Shown: piece after piece, positions 8,800 through 16,813 of the stretch
Layout of the letters: each line of letters opens with the position of its first letter
How positions within the stretch are numbered: the first letter of the stretch is position 1
Assembly: GCA_963699225.1 (NCBI GenBank)
Contig: OY969423.1
Location: 1,240,001 to 1,304,000 of the forward strand
Direction: 5' to 3'
Length of the DNA stretch: 64,000 nucleotides
From: VRUE01 sp963699225
GTDB taxonomy: Bacteria > Actinomycetota > Thermoleophilia > Solirubrobacterales > 70-9
Notes under the pieces: model-generated
The model's input: the letters and a program-made list of their open reading frames with translations, nothing else
Database searches by the model: none
What the model was told of the DNA's origin: nothing
Position numbers and translations under genes: made by a program

Positions 8800-9945
8800 G
8801 TGGATTTCAACCTCACTGACGAGCAGAAGCTGCTGCGGGAGACCGTTCGGGACTTTGCCCTCCAGGAGGTCAAGCCCGTGGCCGAGGAGTTGGATCGGAC
8901 GAAGAGCTTTCCCTACGAGATCGTCGCGAAGCTCGGCGGCTTGGGACTTATGGGGATTCCGTTTCCGCAGGAGTACGGCGGGGGCGGCGCGGACACGTTG
9001 TCTTACGTGCTCGCCGTTGAAGAGTTGGCGCGGATTGATTCTTCGGTCTGCATCACGATGGCGGCGCACACGTCGTTGGGGACGATGCCGATCTACCTCT
9101 GGGGGTCAGACGAGCAGAAGTCGGAGTGGCTACCCGAGCTCTGCACTGGCGAAAAGCTGGCTTCGTTCGGGCTGACGGAGCCGGAGGCTGGGTCCGATGC
9201 CGGCAACGTGCGGACCACGGCCAAGCTCGAGGACGGCGAGTGGGTCGTCAACGGGGCCAAGCAGTTCATCACCAACTCTGGAACCGACATCTCCGGCTGC
9301 GTCTCAATTACGGCCGTTACTGGCGAAGCCAACGGGCGCAAGGAGATCTCCAACCTGATCGTGCCCACCGGCACGCCCGGCTATGAGGTCGGTGAGCCCT
9401 ACCGCAAGATGGGCTGGAACGCCTCGGACACCCGGCCGCTGAGCTTCGAGGACTGCCGCCTGCCCGAGAGCGGCCTGCTCGGCCGCCGCGGCGAAGGCTT
9501 CAAGAACTTCCTCCACATCCTCGACGGCGGCCGGATCGGCGTCGCCGCGATGGGCGTCGGCCTCGCCCAGGGTGCCCTCGACGAGGCGATCGCCTACGCC
9601 AAGGAGCGCCAGGCCTTCGGCCAGGCGATCTCGAAGTTCCAGTCGATCCAGGCCAAGATCGCCGACCTCTCGGCCCAGATCGAGGCCGCCCGCCTGCTCA
9701 CCTGGCGCGCCGCCCTGGAGAAGGACGCCGGCAAGTCGTTCACCCTCACCGCCGCCCAGGCCAAGCTGATCACCGGCCGCCTCGCCGTGCGCGCGACCGA
9801 GGAGGCGGTGCAGATCCACGGCGGTTACGGCTTCATCGAGGAGTACCCGGTCTGCCGCTTTTACCGCGACGCCAAGATCCTCACCATCGGCGAGGGCACC
9901 GACGAGGTGCAGCAGATGGTGATCGCGCGCCAGCTTGGGTGCTAG
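8800..9945 (+). CDS. acyl-CoA dehydrogenase, short/branched-chain type
   Basis: The 381-residue flavoprotein has the N-terminal helical domain MDFNLTDEQKLLRETVRDFA, the FAD/substrate signature FGLTEPEAGSDAGNVRTTA, and the C-terminal catalytic-base region IGEGTDEVQQMVIARQ (Glu near residue 365). It introduces the alpha-beta double bond into acyl-CoA and passes electrons to ETF. The catalytic Glu in the EGTDE position fits short-chain or branched-chain enzymes. The start is a leaderless GTG. Codon choice in the first ~390 bp is noticeably less C-ending than in the rest, giving the gene a mosaic look. The stop codon overlaps that of the convergent PRC-barrel gene. Confidence 0.94.
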   Translation: MDFNLTDEQKLLRETVRDFALQEVKPVAEELDRTKSFPYEIVAKLGGLGLMGIPFPQEYGGGGADTLSYVLAVEELARIDSSVCITMAAHTSLGTMPIYLWGSDEQKSEWLPELCTGEKLASFGLTEPEAGSDAGNVRTTAKLEDGEWVVNGAKQFITNSGTDISGCVSITAVTGEANGRKEISNLIVPTGTPGYEVGEPYRKMGWNASDTRPLSFEDCRLPESGLLGRRGEGFKNFLHILDGGRIGVAAMGVGLAQGALDEAIAYAKERQAFGQAISKFQSIQAKIADLSAQIEAARLLTWRAALEKDAGKSFTLTAAQAKLITGRLAVRATEEAVQIHGGYGFIEEYPVCRFYRDAKILTIGEGTDEVQQMVIARQLGC

Positions 9946-10340
9946 CCCGGCTGCGAGGTAGCTGAGTTCTCGGGGCGGCTGGCCACCTCGGCGGCTCGGC
10001 CGACGCTCTCGTTGACGCCGTAGTGGGCGCTGATCGTTAGCTCGTGCTCGCGCAGAAGCGGCCGGGTCGGGTCGACGACGGGGGCACGGCGGATCAAGTC
10101 GCGATCGTGGGCGATCCAGACCCGGCCGGCCGCGGCGGCGCAATCGCGAAGCGGCGCGGCGACCAGGGTCGGTTTGACGCGGCCCTGCTTGACGATCAGC
10201 CAGGTAGGAGTGCCGCTGTCGGCGTCGACGAAAAGCCCGTGGACCTGGCCGACACTGGCCCCGCCGAGATCGTCGACCCCGTTGCCAATCCAGGTCCGCG
10301 CCTCCTCCAGGGAGGGCGGCGCGGCGAGCTCCTCACTCAT
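9942..10340 (-). CDS. PRC-barrel domain protein
   Basis: The 132-residue protein has a PRC-barrel-like fold in residues ~12-85: WIGNGVDDLGGASVGQVHGL, then FVDADSGTPTWLIVKQG. The C-terminal half is linker-like and charged. PRC-barrels act as small adaptor or RNA-maturation modules; the partner is unknown. The start overlaps the end of meaB by 8 bp, so it is probably co-transcribed and translationally coupled with meaB. Its stop shares the CTAG at 9942-9945 with the convergent acyl-CoA dehydrogenase. Confidence 0.78.
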   Translation of the reverse strand: MSEELAAPPSLEEARTWIGNGVDDLGGASVGQVHGLFVDADSGTPTWLIVKQGRVKPTLVAAPLRDCAAAAGRVWIAHDRDLIRRAPVVDPTRPLLREHELTISAHYGVNESVGRAAEVASRPENSATSQPG

Positions 10341-11295
10341 CGGCCTGCCTCGCCAACAACTCGGCGGCGGCGCTGGCCGGGTCGAGCTCGCGGCGGACGA
10401 CTCGCTCGAGCAGCTCCGTCGTCAGAGGATCCTCGGCGGCCGTCGCCTCCATGCGGCGGCGCATCCGCGAGGTGGCGATGCCGAGCACCTCGCTGCGCAA
10501 GTTGCGGGCCCGGCGCTCCTCGAGGGTGCCGGCGGCCTCGATGTGGGCGCGGTGCTCGTCGATCGCCTGCGCCAGCTCGGCCACGCCCTCACCCCGTGCC
10601 GCCTCGGTGCGCAGGATCGGCACGGTCCAGCCTTCCGGGTCGTGCGAGAGCGCCAGCACGCCGCGCACCTCGCGCACCATCGTGTCGGTCATTGGATGGT
10701 CGGCCTTGTTGACGACGATCACGTCGGGGATCTCCATCACGCCCGCCTTCAGCGCCTGGATCGAGTCGCCCGAGCCCGGCATCAGGGCGAGCACGATCGT
10801 GTCGGCGTGGTCGACGATGTCGATCTCGGCCTGGCCGACCCCGACCGTCTCGATCAGCACGTCGTCCTTGCCGGCGGCATCCATCGCCAGCGCCACCTGC
10901 AGGGCCGCCTCGGAGAGGCCGCCGAGGGCGCCGCGCGAGGCCATCGAGCGGATGAAGACGCCGGGATCGAGGAAGTGGTCGGAGAGGCGGATGCGATCGC
11001 CGAGCAGGGCGCCCTGGGTGAAGGGGCTGGAGGGATCGATCGAGAGCACCGCGACCTGGCGCTCGGACTTGCGCAGCTCCGCGGTCAGGGCTCCTATCAG
11101 GGTGCTCTTGCCGACACCTGGGGGGCCGGTGAAGCCGACGATGCGGGCCTTGCCGGTGCGCGGGTAGACCTCGCGCACGAGCTCCCAGCCGGCCGGGTCG
11201 TCGGACTCGATCAGGGTGATCGCCCGCGCCAGGGCGCGCTTGTCGCCGGCGACGAGGCGCTCGGCGAGCGGGGCTGTCTTGGCGACGTCGGTCAC
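10333..11295 (-). CDS. meaB: methylmalonyl-CoA mutase-associated GTPase
   Basis: This 320-residue G3E-family P-loop GTPase has Walker A GPPGVGKST (about 57-65), the switch and Mg region IETVGVGQAEIDI, and the guanine-recognition motif NKAD (about 194). MeaB guards methylmalonyl-CoA mutase, using GTP hydrolysis to gate loading and off-loading of adenosylcobalamin. The mutase gene itself is at 1-1473 on the same strand but not adjacent. The start is a GTG with TAGACT 9 nt upstream, hence leaderless. The promoter's -10 overlaps that of the divergent acyltransferase. It is followed by an overlapping PRC-barrel gene. Confidence 0.94.
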   Translation of the reverse strand: MTDVAKTAPLAERLVAGDKRALARAITLIESDDPAGWELVREVYPRTGKARIVGFTGPPGVGKSTLIGALTAELRKSERQVAVLSIDPSSPFTQGALLGDRIRLSDHFLDPGVFIRSMASRGALGGLSEAALQVALAMDAAGKDDVLIETVGVGQAEIDIVDHADTIVLALMPGSGDSIQALKAGVMEIPDVIVVNKADHPMTDTMVREVRGVLALSHDPEGWTVPILRTEAARGEGVAELAQAIDEHRAHIEAAGTLEERRARNLRSEVLGIATSRMRRRMEATAAEDPLTTELLERVVRRELDPASAAAELLARQADE

Positions 11296-11304
11296 GGATC
11301 GGTG

Positions 11305-11314
11305 AGTCTAGAGT
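11305..11314. promoter_or_regulatory. overlapping divergent -10 boxes (meaB / acyltransferase)
   Basis: Minus-strand TAGACT (complement of 11305-11310) is 9 nt before the meaB GTG. Plus-strand TAGAGT (11309-11314) is 10 nt before the acyltransferase GTG. The two boxes share the TA at 11309-11310, so a single 29-bp spacer appears to drive two leaderless genes in opposite directions. Confidence 0.55.
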
Positions 11315-11324
11315 CCCCGCCGCC

Positions 11325-11981
11325 GTGATTTCCACGATCCGCTTTCTCGCCCACAACGGGATGCTGAACCGTAGATACGGGCAGCTGCTCGGCCGCTACC
11401 TGCGCCGGCGCTTCTTCACCGCCGCCGGGCGGCGCTGGCGCACCAACGGGCTCGTCTTCTTCGGCCGCCGGCTGGAACTGGAGATCGGTGCCAAGGGCCG
11501 GGTCGATTTCGGCCGCTTCGTCTGGGTCGGCGACAAAACCAAGATCCGCTGCCACGAGGGCCGGGTCGAGATCGGCGACAAGACCGTGATGGGCCAGGAG
11601 TGCACGATCTCCGCCTACCAGCACGTGCGGATCGGCCAGCAGTGCGTGATCGCCGACCGGGCGATGTTCATCGACTTCGACCACGGCGTGGTTGAAGTCG
11701 AGCGGCCGATCCGCCAGCAGGGCATCTACAAGCGCGACGTCATCGTCGGCTCCAACGTCTGGATCGGCTACGGCGCCTGCGTCCTGCGCGGCGTCAGCGT
11801 CGGCGACAACGCGATCGTCGGTACCAACTCGGTCGTGACCAAGGACGTCCCCGCCAACGCCGTCGTCGCCGGCATCCCCGCCCGCATCATCCGCATGCGC
11901 GAGGCACCGGAGCAGCTGCGCTGGCCGGATCCGGTCGAGCCCGACCCGAGTGCCTACACCACGCTGCAGCCACCCAATTGA
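11325..11981 (+). CDS. left-handed beta-helix (hexapeptide repeat) acyltransferase
   Basis: The 218-residue protein has imperfect [LIV]-G-x4 hexapeptide turns through residues ~55-185 and the C-terminal active-site and capping region GSNVWIGYGACVLRGVSVGDNAIVG (read as two pieces), then AGIPARIIRMR. This resembles maltose/galactoside O-acetyltransferases and sugar O-acyltransferases of surface polysaccharide pathways. Acyl-CoA is the expected donor; the acceptor is unknown. Its position 0.4 kb from the glycosyltransferase, branching enzyme and methyltransferase cluster makes modification of that polysaccharide conceivable, but it is on the other strand with its own promoter. The start is a leaderless GTG. 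Confidence 0.85.
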   Translation: MISTIRFLAHNGMLNRRYGQLLGRYLRRRFFTAAGRRWRTNGLVFFGRRLELEIGAKGRVDFGRFVWVGDKTKIRCHEGRVEIGDKTVMGQECTISAYQHVRIGQQCVIADRAMFIDFDHGVVEVERPIRQQGIYKRDVIVGSNVWIGYGACVLRGVSVGDNAIVGTNSVVTKDVPANAVVAGIPARIIRMREAPEQLRWPDPVEPDPSAYTTLQPPN

Positions 11982-11989
11982 GTGGGCTG

Positions 11990-12003
11990 CAGACAGTTGT
12001 CTG
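11990..12003. promoter_or_regulatory. short inverted repeat upstream of XRE gene
   Basis: CAGACA-GT-TGTCTG is a perfect 14-bp inverted repeat 104 bp upstream of the XRE start at 12108. It could be the regulator's operator. The support is positional only. Confidence 0.3.
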
Positions 12004-12107
12004 ACATCTGGTAGATTTCACCGTCATCGCAACTGTGGACTGGCCTGCGGCGACTCGACCTCCGGCGCGAACGGTGGGAGTCGTTTCCTGGAAGACAATA
12101 AGTTTCC

Positions 12108-12389
12108 ATGGATATCGCTGCCCTCTTCGGAGAAAACCTCAGTCGCTGTCGCAAGCGGGCCGACCTCTCGCAGGAGGAGCTCAGCGTCCGCGCCTCTCTG
12201 CACCGCACTGAGATCAGCCAGCTCGAGCGCGGCCTGCGCATTGCCCGCGTTGACACGCTGGTCAAGCTGATCGGCTCGCTTGAAGTCTCCGCCGACGAGT
12301 TGCTCGTCGGCATGGACTGGGAGCCCGGCGGCACCAGACTCGGCAAGTTCAAACCCCGTGACGCGAGCAAGCGGGGCTGGGGCGCCTAA
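12108..12389 (+). CDS. XRE-family helix-turn-helix regulator
   Basis: The product is a 93-residue single-domain Cro/CI-type DNA-binding protein. The helix-turn-helix spans about residues 11-65 (LSQEELSVRASLHRTEISQL, with DTLVKLIGSLEVSADELL as the following helices). A short basic tail follows. The start is ATG with a possible -10 (ATAAGT) 4 nt upstream, so it is probably leaderless. The stop overlaps that of the convergent glycosyltransferase. The target is unknown. There is no toxin-like partner on its strand, so it is more likely a solitary regulator. Confidence 0.85.
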   Translation: MDIAALFGENLSRCRKRADLSQEELSVRASLHRTEISQLERGLRIARVDTLVKLIGSLEVSADELLVGMDWEPGGTRLGKFKPRDASKRGWGA

Positions 12390-13579
12390 GCGCGGCTCGT
12401 CTCGCCGACCAAATCGGCGTAGACGGCGGCTGTCTGCTCGGCGACGTCGCCCCAGTCGAAGCGGCGCAGGTGCTCGTAGGCTTCGGCGACGAGGCTGCGT
12501 CCCAGCTCGTCGTCGGAAAGGACGCGGATCGCCATCTCGGCCAGTGCTTCGGGGTCGTGGGCGCGGAAGCGCAGGCCGGCCTCCTCGTGCGGGACGACCT
12601 CGCGCAGGCCGCCGGTGTCGGCGACGATGCAAGGACAGCCGGAGGCCATCGCCTCGAGCGCGACCAGGCCGAAGGGCTCATAGATCGAGGGAACCACGGT
12701 GAGGTCGGCGATCCGGTAGAGCGAGTGCAGCACGTCGTCGCCGATCCAACCGAGGAAGGTGCCGTGCTCCATCAGGCCCAGCTCCTCGGCCTGCTTGTGC
12801 AGCTCGGCCTCGTGGGTGCCGGAGCCGGCAATCAGGAAGCGCGTACCCGGCACCTCCTCGATCAGGCGCGGCATCGCCTCGAGCGCCAGCTGGAAGCCCT
12901 TCTCGTAGACCAGGCGGCCGATCAGCAGGACCAGCTTCTCCTCGGGCTTGGCGAACTCGGCGCGCAGGCGGGTCAGCTCCTCGGGGTCCTGCGGCTGCAG
13001 GTCGTCGGGATCGATCCCGTTGGGGATGACCGAGACGCGCCCCTCGTCGACGCCGAAGATGTCGGCGATCTGCTCGCGCATGTAGTGGGAGCAGGCGATC
13101 ACCCGGTCGGAGCGATTGGTGATCCAGCGCTCCACTCCGTGGATGTATGTCTGCGGGTGCTTGTCGACCCAGCCCTGGTGGCGGCCGTGCTCGGTGGCGT
13201 GGATCGTCGTGACCAGCGGCGCGTCGAAGCGTTTGGCCAGGTGGTCGCAGGCGTTGGCGACGAGCCAGTCGTGGCCGTGGACGAGGTCGAAGCTGTAGCG
13301 GTCGCCGAGCTCGACCCCGGCGGCGAGCATGTCGGAGTTCATCCGCTCGACCCAGGCGACGAACTCGCCGAGGTCGGTCGGGCGCTTGGGCTCGCGGATG
13401 CGGTGGATCGTCACTCCCCCGCGCCGCTCTTCCGCCGGTGACTCCTCGCCGCCGCGGGTCAGCACGTGGACCTCGACCTCGCGGTCGACCAGTGCCTCGG
13501 AGAGCTTGCGCACGTGACGGGCGAGGCCGCCCTCGATCAGCGGCGGGTACTCCCAGGAGAGGATCAGGACGCGAGTCAT
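12386..13579 (-). CDS. GT4 glycosyltransferase, Rv3032-like alpha-glucan elongating enzyme
   Basis: From the internal ATG at 13579 (MTRVLILSWEYPPLIEGGLA) the protein has 397 residues. An upstream in-frame start at 13618 adds 13 residues without family support. GT-B features include the N-terminal GLARHV loop, LVHGHDW, HATEHGRHQG, and the donor-site motif near the C terminus (PSIYEPFGLVALEAMASG) with its Glu pair. Members transfer glucose from UDP- or ADP-glucose into alpha-1,4-glucan. The order methyltransferase, GH57 branching enzyme, GT4 on one strand reproduces mycobacterial Rv3030-Rv3031-Rv3032, the cluster for 6-O-methylglucose lipopolysaccharide. The activity is predicted by homology and context. 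Confidence 0.88.
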   Translation of the reverse strand: MTRVLILSWEYPPLIEGGLARHVRKLSEALVDREVEVHVLTRGGEESPAEERRGGVTIHRIREPKRPTDLGEFVAWVERMNSDMLAAGVELGDRYSFDLVHGHDWLVANACDHLAKRFDAPLVTTIHATEHGRHQGWVDKHPQTYIHGVERWITNRSDRVIACSHYMREQIADIFGVDEGRVSVIPNGIDPDDLQPQDPEELTRLRAEFAKPEEKLVLLIGRLVYEKGFQLALEAMPRLIEEVPGTRFLIAGSGTHEAELHKQAEELGLMEHGTFLGWIGDDVLHSLYRIADLTVVPSIYEPFGLVALEAMASGCPCIVADTGGLREVVPHEEAGLRFRAHDPEALAEMAIRVLSDDELGRSLVAEAYEHLRRFDWGDVAEQTAAVYADLVGETSRA

Positions 13580-13646
13580 CAGAACTGTTCGCACCCCGAT
13601 CGCCACGGATTCGAACACCCGGAAGTCACCGTGTCGATCGGGGTGC

Positions 13647-15059
13647 TCACGGCTGCAACAGAGGCGAGAGGCTCAGGTCAGGGGCTAGTGCGCGCGTGCG
13701 CGGGTCGGCGATGGCCGGAGAGTCTATGGCCTCCAGGGCAGCTTCGGAGTGGGAAATGGCTCGCTGGTAGGCGTAGTCGCCAGCCTGGCGACGCTGATCG
13801 AGGAAGGCCCAGTCGCTCGACTGGACGGCGAGCAGCTCGCGGGCGGCACGCTTTGCCGCGTCGCCGCGCAGCCCGCACGAGAGCGCCCGCAGCAGGCGCA
13901 GCTCGAGCCGCCGGGCGCCCCAGGCGAGGTCGGCGACTGCCGGCGAGTCCCAGGTGCGCAGGTCCTTCTCCTCGCCCCAGGTAGAGGCGTGGAGAGGCTG
14001 GTCGACCGGCGCGTGCTCAGCCAGGGCTTCGGGCACGGTGAGCAGGCGAACACCCGCGGCCTCAGCCCCGGCGAGGACCTCGCGCAGCCAGATCGCCCCC
14101 TCCGACCACCAGTGGCCGAGCAGCTCGGTGTCGATCGCGAAGACGAGCAAGCCACGGCGCTTGCGAGTGGCCCTGTACTCGCGCAGCCGCGCAGCCGTCG
14201 CGGCGAGGAACTCACCGGCCTGCCGGCGCGCGACCGCAGCGGCCGCCGCCGGGTCATAGCCGCCGCCACCGACCTTCCAGATCCGCACGCCGCGCAGCGA
14301 CTCGCCAGCGAACTGGGCGTGGGCGGGGTCGGAGGGATAGCCGCTCAACGACCAGAGCCACTGGATCGCCTCCCAGTCGATCGGCAGCGCCACCGGACCG
14401 GCCTCGGTGGCGATCGGGGCCAGCGCGTCGAGCGACTGCCGATGGCGGCTCTGATCGACGCAAAACCACTTCACTCCCTCCTCCGCCAGGCGCCACTCGA
14501 GGCCCGGCGCGTAGGCGCACTCGGGCAGCCAGAAACCACCCTCCCAGCCGAAGCGACGGCGGTGCGAGCGGATGCCGGTCTCCAGCTGCAGGCGCAGGCC
14601 CTGGCGGGTAGCGAGAAGCGGCAGCACCGCGTGCGTCGCCGCCGAGCCGGCGAGCGCAATGCGTCCCTCCGCGGCCGCCCGCTGGAAAGAGCGCAGGGGG
14701 TCCCCCCCATCCGCGTCGAGCAGCTTCAAGGCGTGGCTGTAGCGCTCGTGTTCGGCGACGCAGGCATCGCGGCACTCGGCGTCGACCTCGTCGATGTCGG
14801 CCGCCGCCGCGGCGATCCGCCAATCGGTGAGGAAGCGGCGCAGGCGCTGCTTTACCCCGGCGTCCTCGAGCTGGTCGGCGAGGACGGGAGTAATCGTCAT
14901 CGTCAGCCGCTCGGCCACCTCCAGCACCGGCAGGTAGGAGCGGATCACCGCGTCGAACAGCCACTCCTCGCCGAAGGGGTAGGTCCCAAAGCCCTCGACG
15001 TAGGGCATGTGGGAGTGCAGGACGATGGCGAGGTCGCCGGCGCTCTCCTCAGGGGCCAT
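13647..15059 (-). CDS. GH57 1,4-alpha-glucan branching enzyme, Rv3031-like
   Basis: The protein is 470 residues from the ATG at 15059 (MAPEESAGDLAIVLHSHMPY); a longer in-frame opening exists but is unsupported. GH57 marks are LHSHMPYVEGFGTYPFGEEW at the N terminus, the nucleophile Glu in GFWLPECAYAPG, and the acid Asp in FAIDTELLGHWWSEG. The C-terminal helical domain includes LLAVQSSDWAFL, typical of the DUF1957 branching-enzyme class. It would cut alpha-1,4 chains and re-attach them as alpha-1,6 branches. It overlaps the upstream methyltransferase by 11 bp, so the two are translationally coupled. It is the middle gene of the MGLP-like trio. Confidence 0.9.
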   Translation of the reverse strand: MAPEESAGDLAIVLHSHMPYVEGFGTYPFGEEWLFDAVIRSYLPVLEVAERLTMTITPVLADQLEDAGVKQRLRRFLTDWRIAAAAADIDEVDAECRDACVAEHERYSHALKLLDADGGDPLRSFQRAAAEGRIALAGSAATHAVLPLLATRQGLRLQLETGIRSHRRRFGWEGGFWLPECAYAPGLEWRLAEEGVKWFCVDQSRHRQSLDALAPIATEAGPVALPIDWEAIQWLWSLSGYPSDPAHAQFAGESLRGVRIWKVGGGGYDPAAAAAVARRQAGEFLAATAARLREYRATRKRRGLLVFAIDTELLGHWWSEGAIWLREVLAGAEAAGVRLLTVPEALAEHAPVDQPLHASTWGEEKDLRTWDSPAVADLAWGARRLELRLLRALSCGLRGDAAKRAARELLAVQSSDWAFLDQRRQAGDYAYQRAISHSEAALEAIDSPAIADPRTRALAPDLSLSPLLQP

Positions 15060-15813
15060 GGCAGACAGCGATGAAGTCGAGCGCGCGGTCGAGGTCGCCC
15101 TGCCGGAGGGCGAAGTCGGAGCTGTCGATCGCGGGCGTGAAGCGGTCATAGAAGGCCTTGCTCAGGCCCAGTGTCTTGTGGATCCGGTCCCAGCCCAGCT
15201 TCAGCGCCAGCTCGTGGGCGCGCAGCTTGCGGGCGTGGAAGAGGCCGTGGAGCTCGACCCGCGGGAAGTGTGCCTCGCAGAGCCGGCGGAACTCGGCGGC
15301 GCGGTACTCACGCACATGCCACGGGTTGTCGGACTTCTCCGCCCCTGGGGGCGCGAGGGTGAGCAGATTGGGCGTGGAGACGTAGGCGATGCCGCCGGGC
15401 TCGAGCATCGAGCGGAAGTGCTCGAGGATCGCGCCGGCGTCCTGGACGTGCTCGATCGTCTGTAGGAAGACGACCGCGTCGCAGGGCTCGGCGAAGCTTT
15501 CGACCAGGTCGCGCTCGAAGCGCAGGTTGGGGCGCACGTAGCGCAGGCGGGCGTGCTCGTGGGCCTCCGGGTTGGCGTCGACGCCGACGACGCTTGCCGC
15601 GCTCGCGGCGAGCACGTTGGAGCCGTAGCCCTCGCCGCAGGCCATGTCGACGACCCGCTTGCCGCCGAGCCGGGCGGCGATCCACTCGTAGACGACCAGG
15701 TGGCGCCGGTACCAGTAGTTCTCCTCGGGCACGTCGGGCAGGGTGCGCTCGCCGGTGAGCGGCAGCGGCGGCACGCCCTCGGGCTGGTTTTCCTGAAGGT
15801 ATTCGCGGGCCAT
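15049..15813 (-). CDS. class I SAM-dependent methyltransferase, Rv3030-like
   Basis: The 254-residue protein has motif I VVDMACGEGYGSNVLA (about residues 54-69), VVGVDANPEA and VVFLQTIEHVQDAG. The N-terminal LPLTGERTLPDVPEENYW is a family feature of the methyltransferase that accompanies GH57/GT4 genes in actinobacteria. In mycobacteria the corresponding enzyme is thought to O-methylate glucose residues of methylglucose lipopolysaccharide. It is the first gene of the trio and overlaps the GH57 gene by 11 bp. A TAGCGT box 9 nt before the ATG suggests leaderless transcription, divergent from the methyltransferase at 15881. Confidence 0.87.
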   Translation of the reverse strand: MAREYLQENQPEGVPPLPLTGERTLPDVPEENYWYRRHLVVYEWIAARLGGKRVVDMACGEGYGSNVLAASAASVVGVDANPEAHEHARLRYVRPNLRFERDLVESFAEPCDAVVFLQTIEHVQDAGAILEHFRSMLEPGGIAYVSTPNLLTLAPPGAEKSDNPWHVREYRAAEFRRLCEAHFPRVELHGLFHARKLRAHELALKLGWDRIHKTLGLSKAFYDRFTPAIDSSDFALRQGDLDRALDFIAVCHGP

Positions 15814-15822
15814 GCCCGGGGG

Positions 15823-15872
15823 ACGCTATTGAGCGACCTGGGCGCCGTGCGTTACGCCGATCCGCATAGAGT
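15823..15872. promoter_or_regulatory. divergent leaderless promoters of the two methyltransferase genes
   Basis: Minus-strand TAGCGT (complement of 15823-15828) is 9 nt before the ATG at 15813. Plus-strand TAGAGT (15867-15872) is 8 nt before the ATG at 15881. Neither gene has a visible Shine-Dalgarno sequence. Unlike the meaB and glpX regions the boxes do not overlap. Confidence 0.5.
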
Positions 15873-15880
15873 TCCGCGCC

Positions 15881-16798
15881 ATGCCAGCCTCTCCCACCGC
15901 CACGCACGAGCACATCAAGGACGTCAACACCCGCTACCACGACGCCGCCGCGCACGAATACGACGCCAAGTGGGGCATCGACTTCGGCGCCACCGGCCAG
16001 GAGCAGGTGCGCCAGAAGCTGGTCAAGGCGCTGGGTGGACGCAACGGCGCCAGCTTCGGCCGCGGCCTGGAGATCGGCTCCGGCACCGGCTACTTCTCGC
16101 TCAACCTGCTGCAACTCGGCGTGATCGAGAGCCTCACCGCCACCGACATCTCGCCGGGCATGCTGGAGCAGCTCGCCAGCACGGCCGCCGGATTGGGGTT
16201 GGAGGTCGAGACGGTCCAGACCGAGGCCGAGGTGCTGCCCTTCGAGGACGAGAGCTTCGACCTCGTCTTCGGCCACGCCGTCCTCCATCACATCCCCGAC
16301 CTCGACAAGGCCTTCGCCGAATTCCGCCGCGTCCTGCGACCCGGCGGCGCGATCGCCTTCGCCGGCGAGCCCTCGCGCTACGGCGATCGTCTCGCCGCGC
16401 TACCCAAGCGCGCCGGCCTACTCGTCGCACCGGCGTGGCGGCGGGTGGTGAAAGCGCAGCCGCGAGCAATCACGGAGGCCGAACAGTCCGACGGCCACGC
16501 GCTCGAGGGCGAGGTCGACGTCCACGCCTTCGCCCCCGCCGATCTGCGCAGCCTGCTGCGCGAGACGGGCTTCGAGGACCGCCGCGTAGGCGGCGAGGAG
16601 CTGCTCGCCAACGCCTGGGGCTGGGGCCTGCGCACGGTCGAGTCGAGCGCCGAGCCCGAATCGATCTCCTGGGGTTGGCGACGCTTCGCCTTTCGCAGCT
16701 ACATGGCCCTGCAGAAGCTCGACAGCAGCCTGCTCGAGCCCTACCTGCCGGCCGAGCTCTTCTACAACCTGCTCGTCTCCGCCCGCAAGCCGGCCTAA
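15881..16798 (+). CDS. class I SAM-dependent methyltransferase
   Basis: The 305-residue protein has a Rossmann methyltransferase domain with motif I GLEIGSGTGYFSLNL (about residues 64-78), TATDISPGMLEQL, and the post-motif FGHAVLHHIPDLDKAF, resembling UbiE/COQ5-type enzymes. The C-terminal ~110 residues are an additional helical segment found in lipid or polyketide methyltransferases. The substrate is not evident. It is divergent from the MGLP-like trio, so a role in the same glycolipid is possible but unproven. Confidence 0.85.
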   Translation: MPASPTATHEHIKDVNTRYHDAAAHEYDAKWGIDFGATGQEQVRQKLVKALGGRNGASFGRGLEIGSGTGYFSLNLLQLGVIESLTATDISPGMLEQLASTAAGLGLEVETVQTEAEVLPFEDESFDLVFGHAVLHHIPDLDKAFAEFRRVLRPGGAIAFAGEPSRYGDRLAALPKRAGLLVAPAWRRVVKAQPRAITEAEQSDGHALEGEVDVHAFAPADLRSLLRETGFEDRRVGGEELLANAWGWGLRTVESSAEPESISWGWRRFAFRSYMALQKLDSSLLEPYLPAELFYNLLVSARKPA

Positions 16799-16813
16799 AA
16801 AGGCCGGGCCCCC

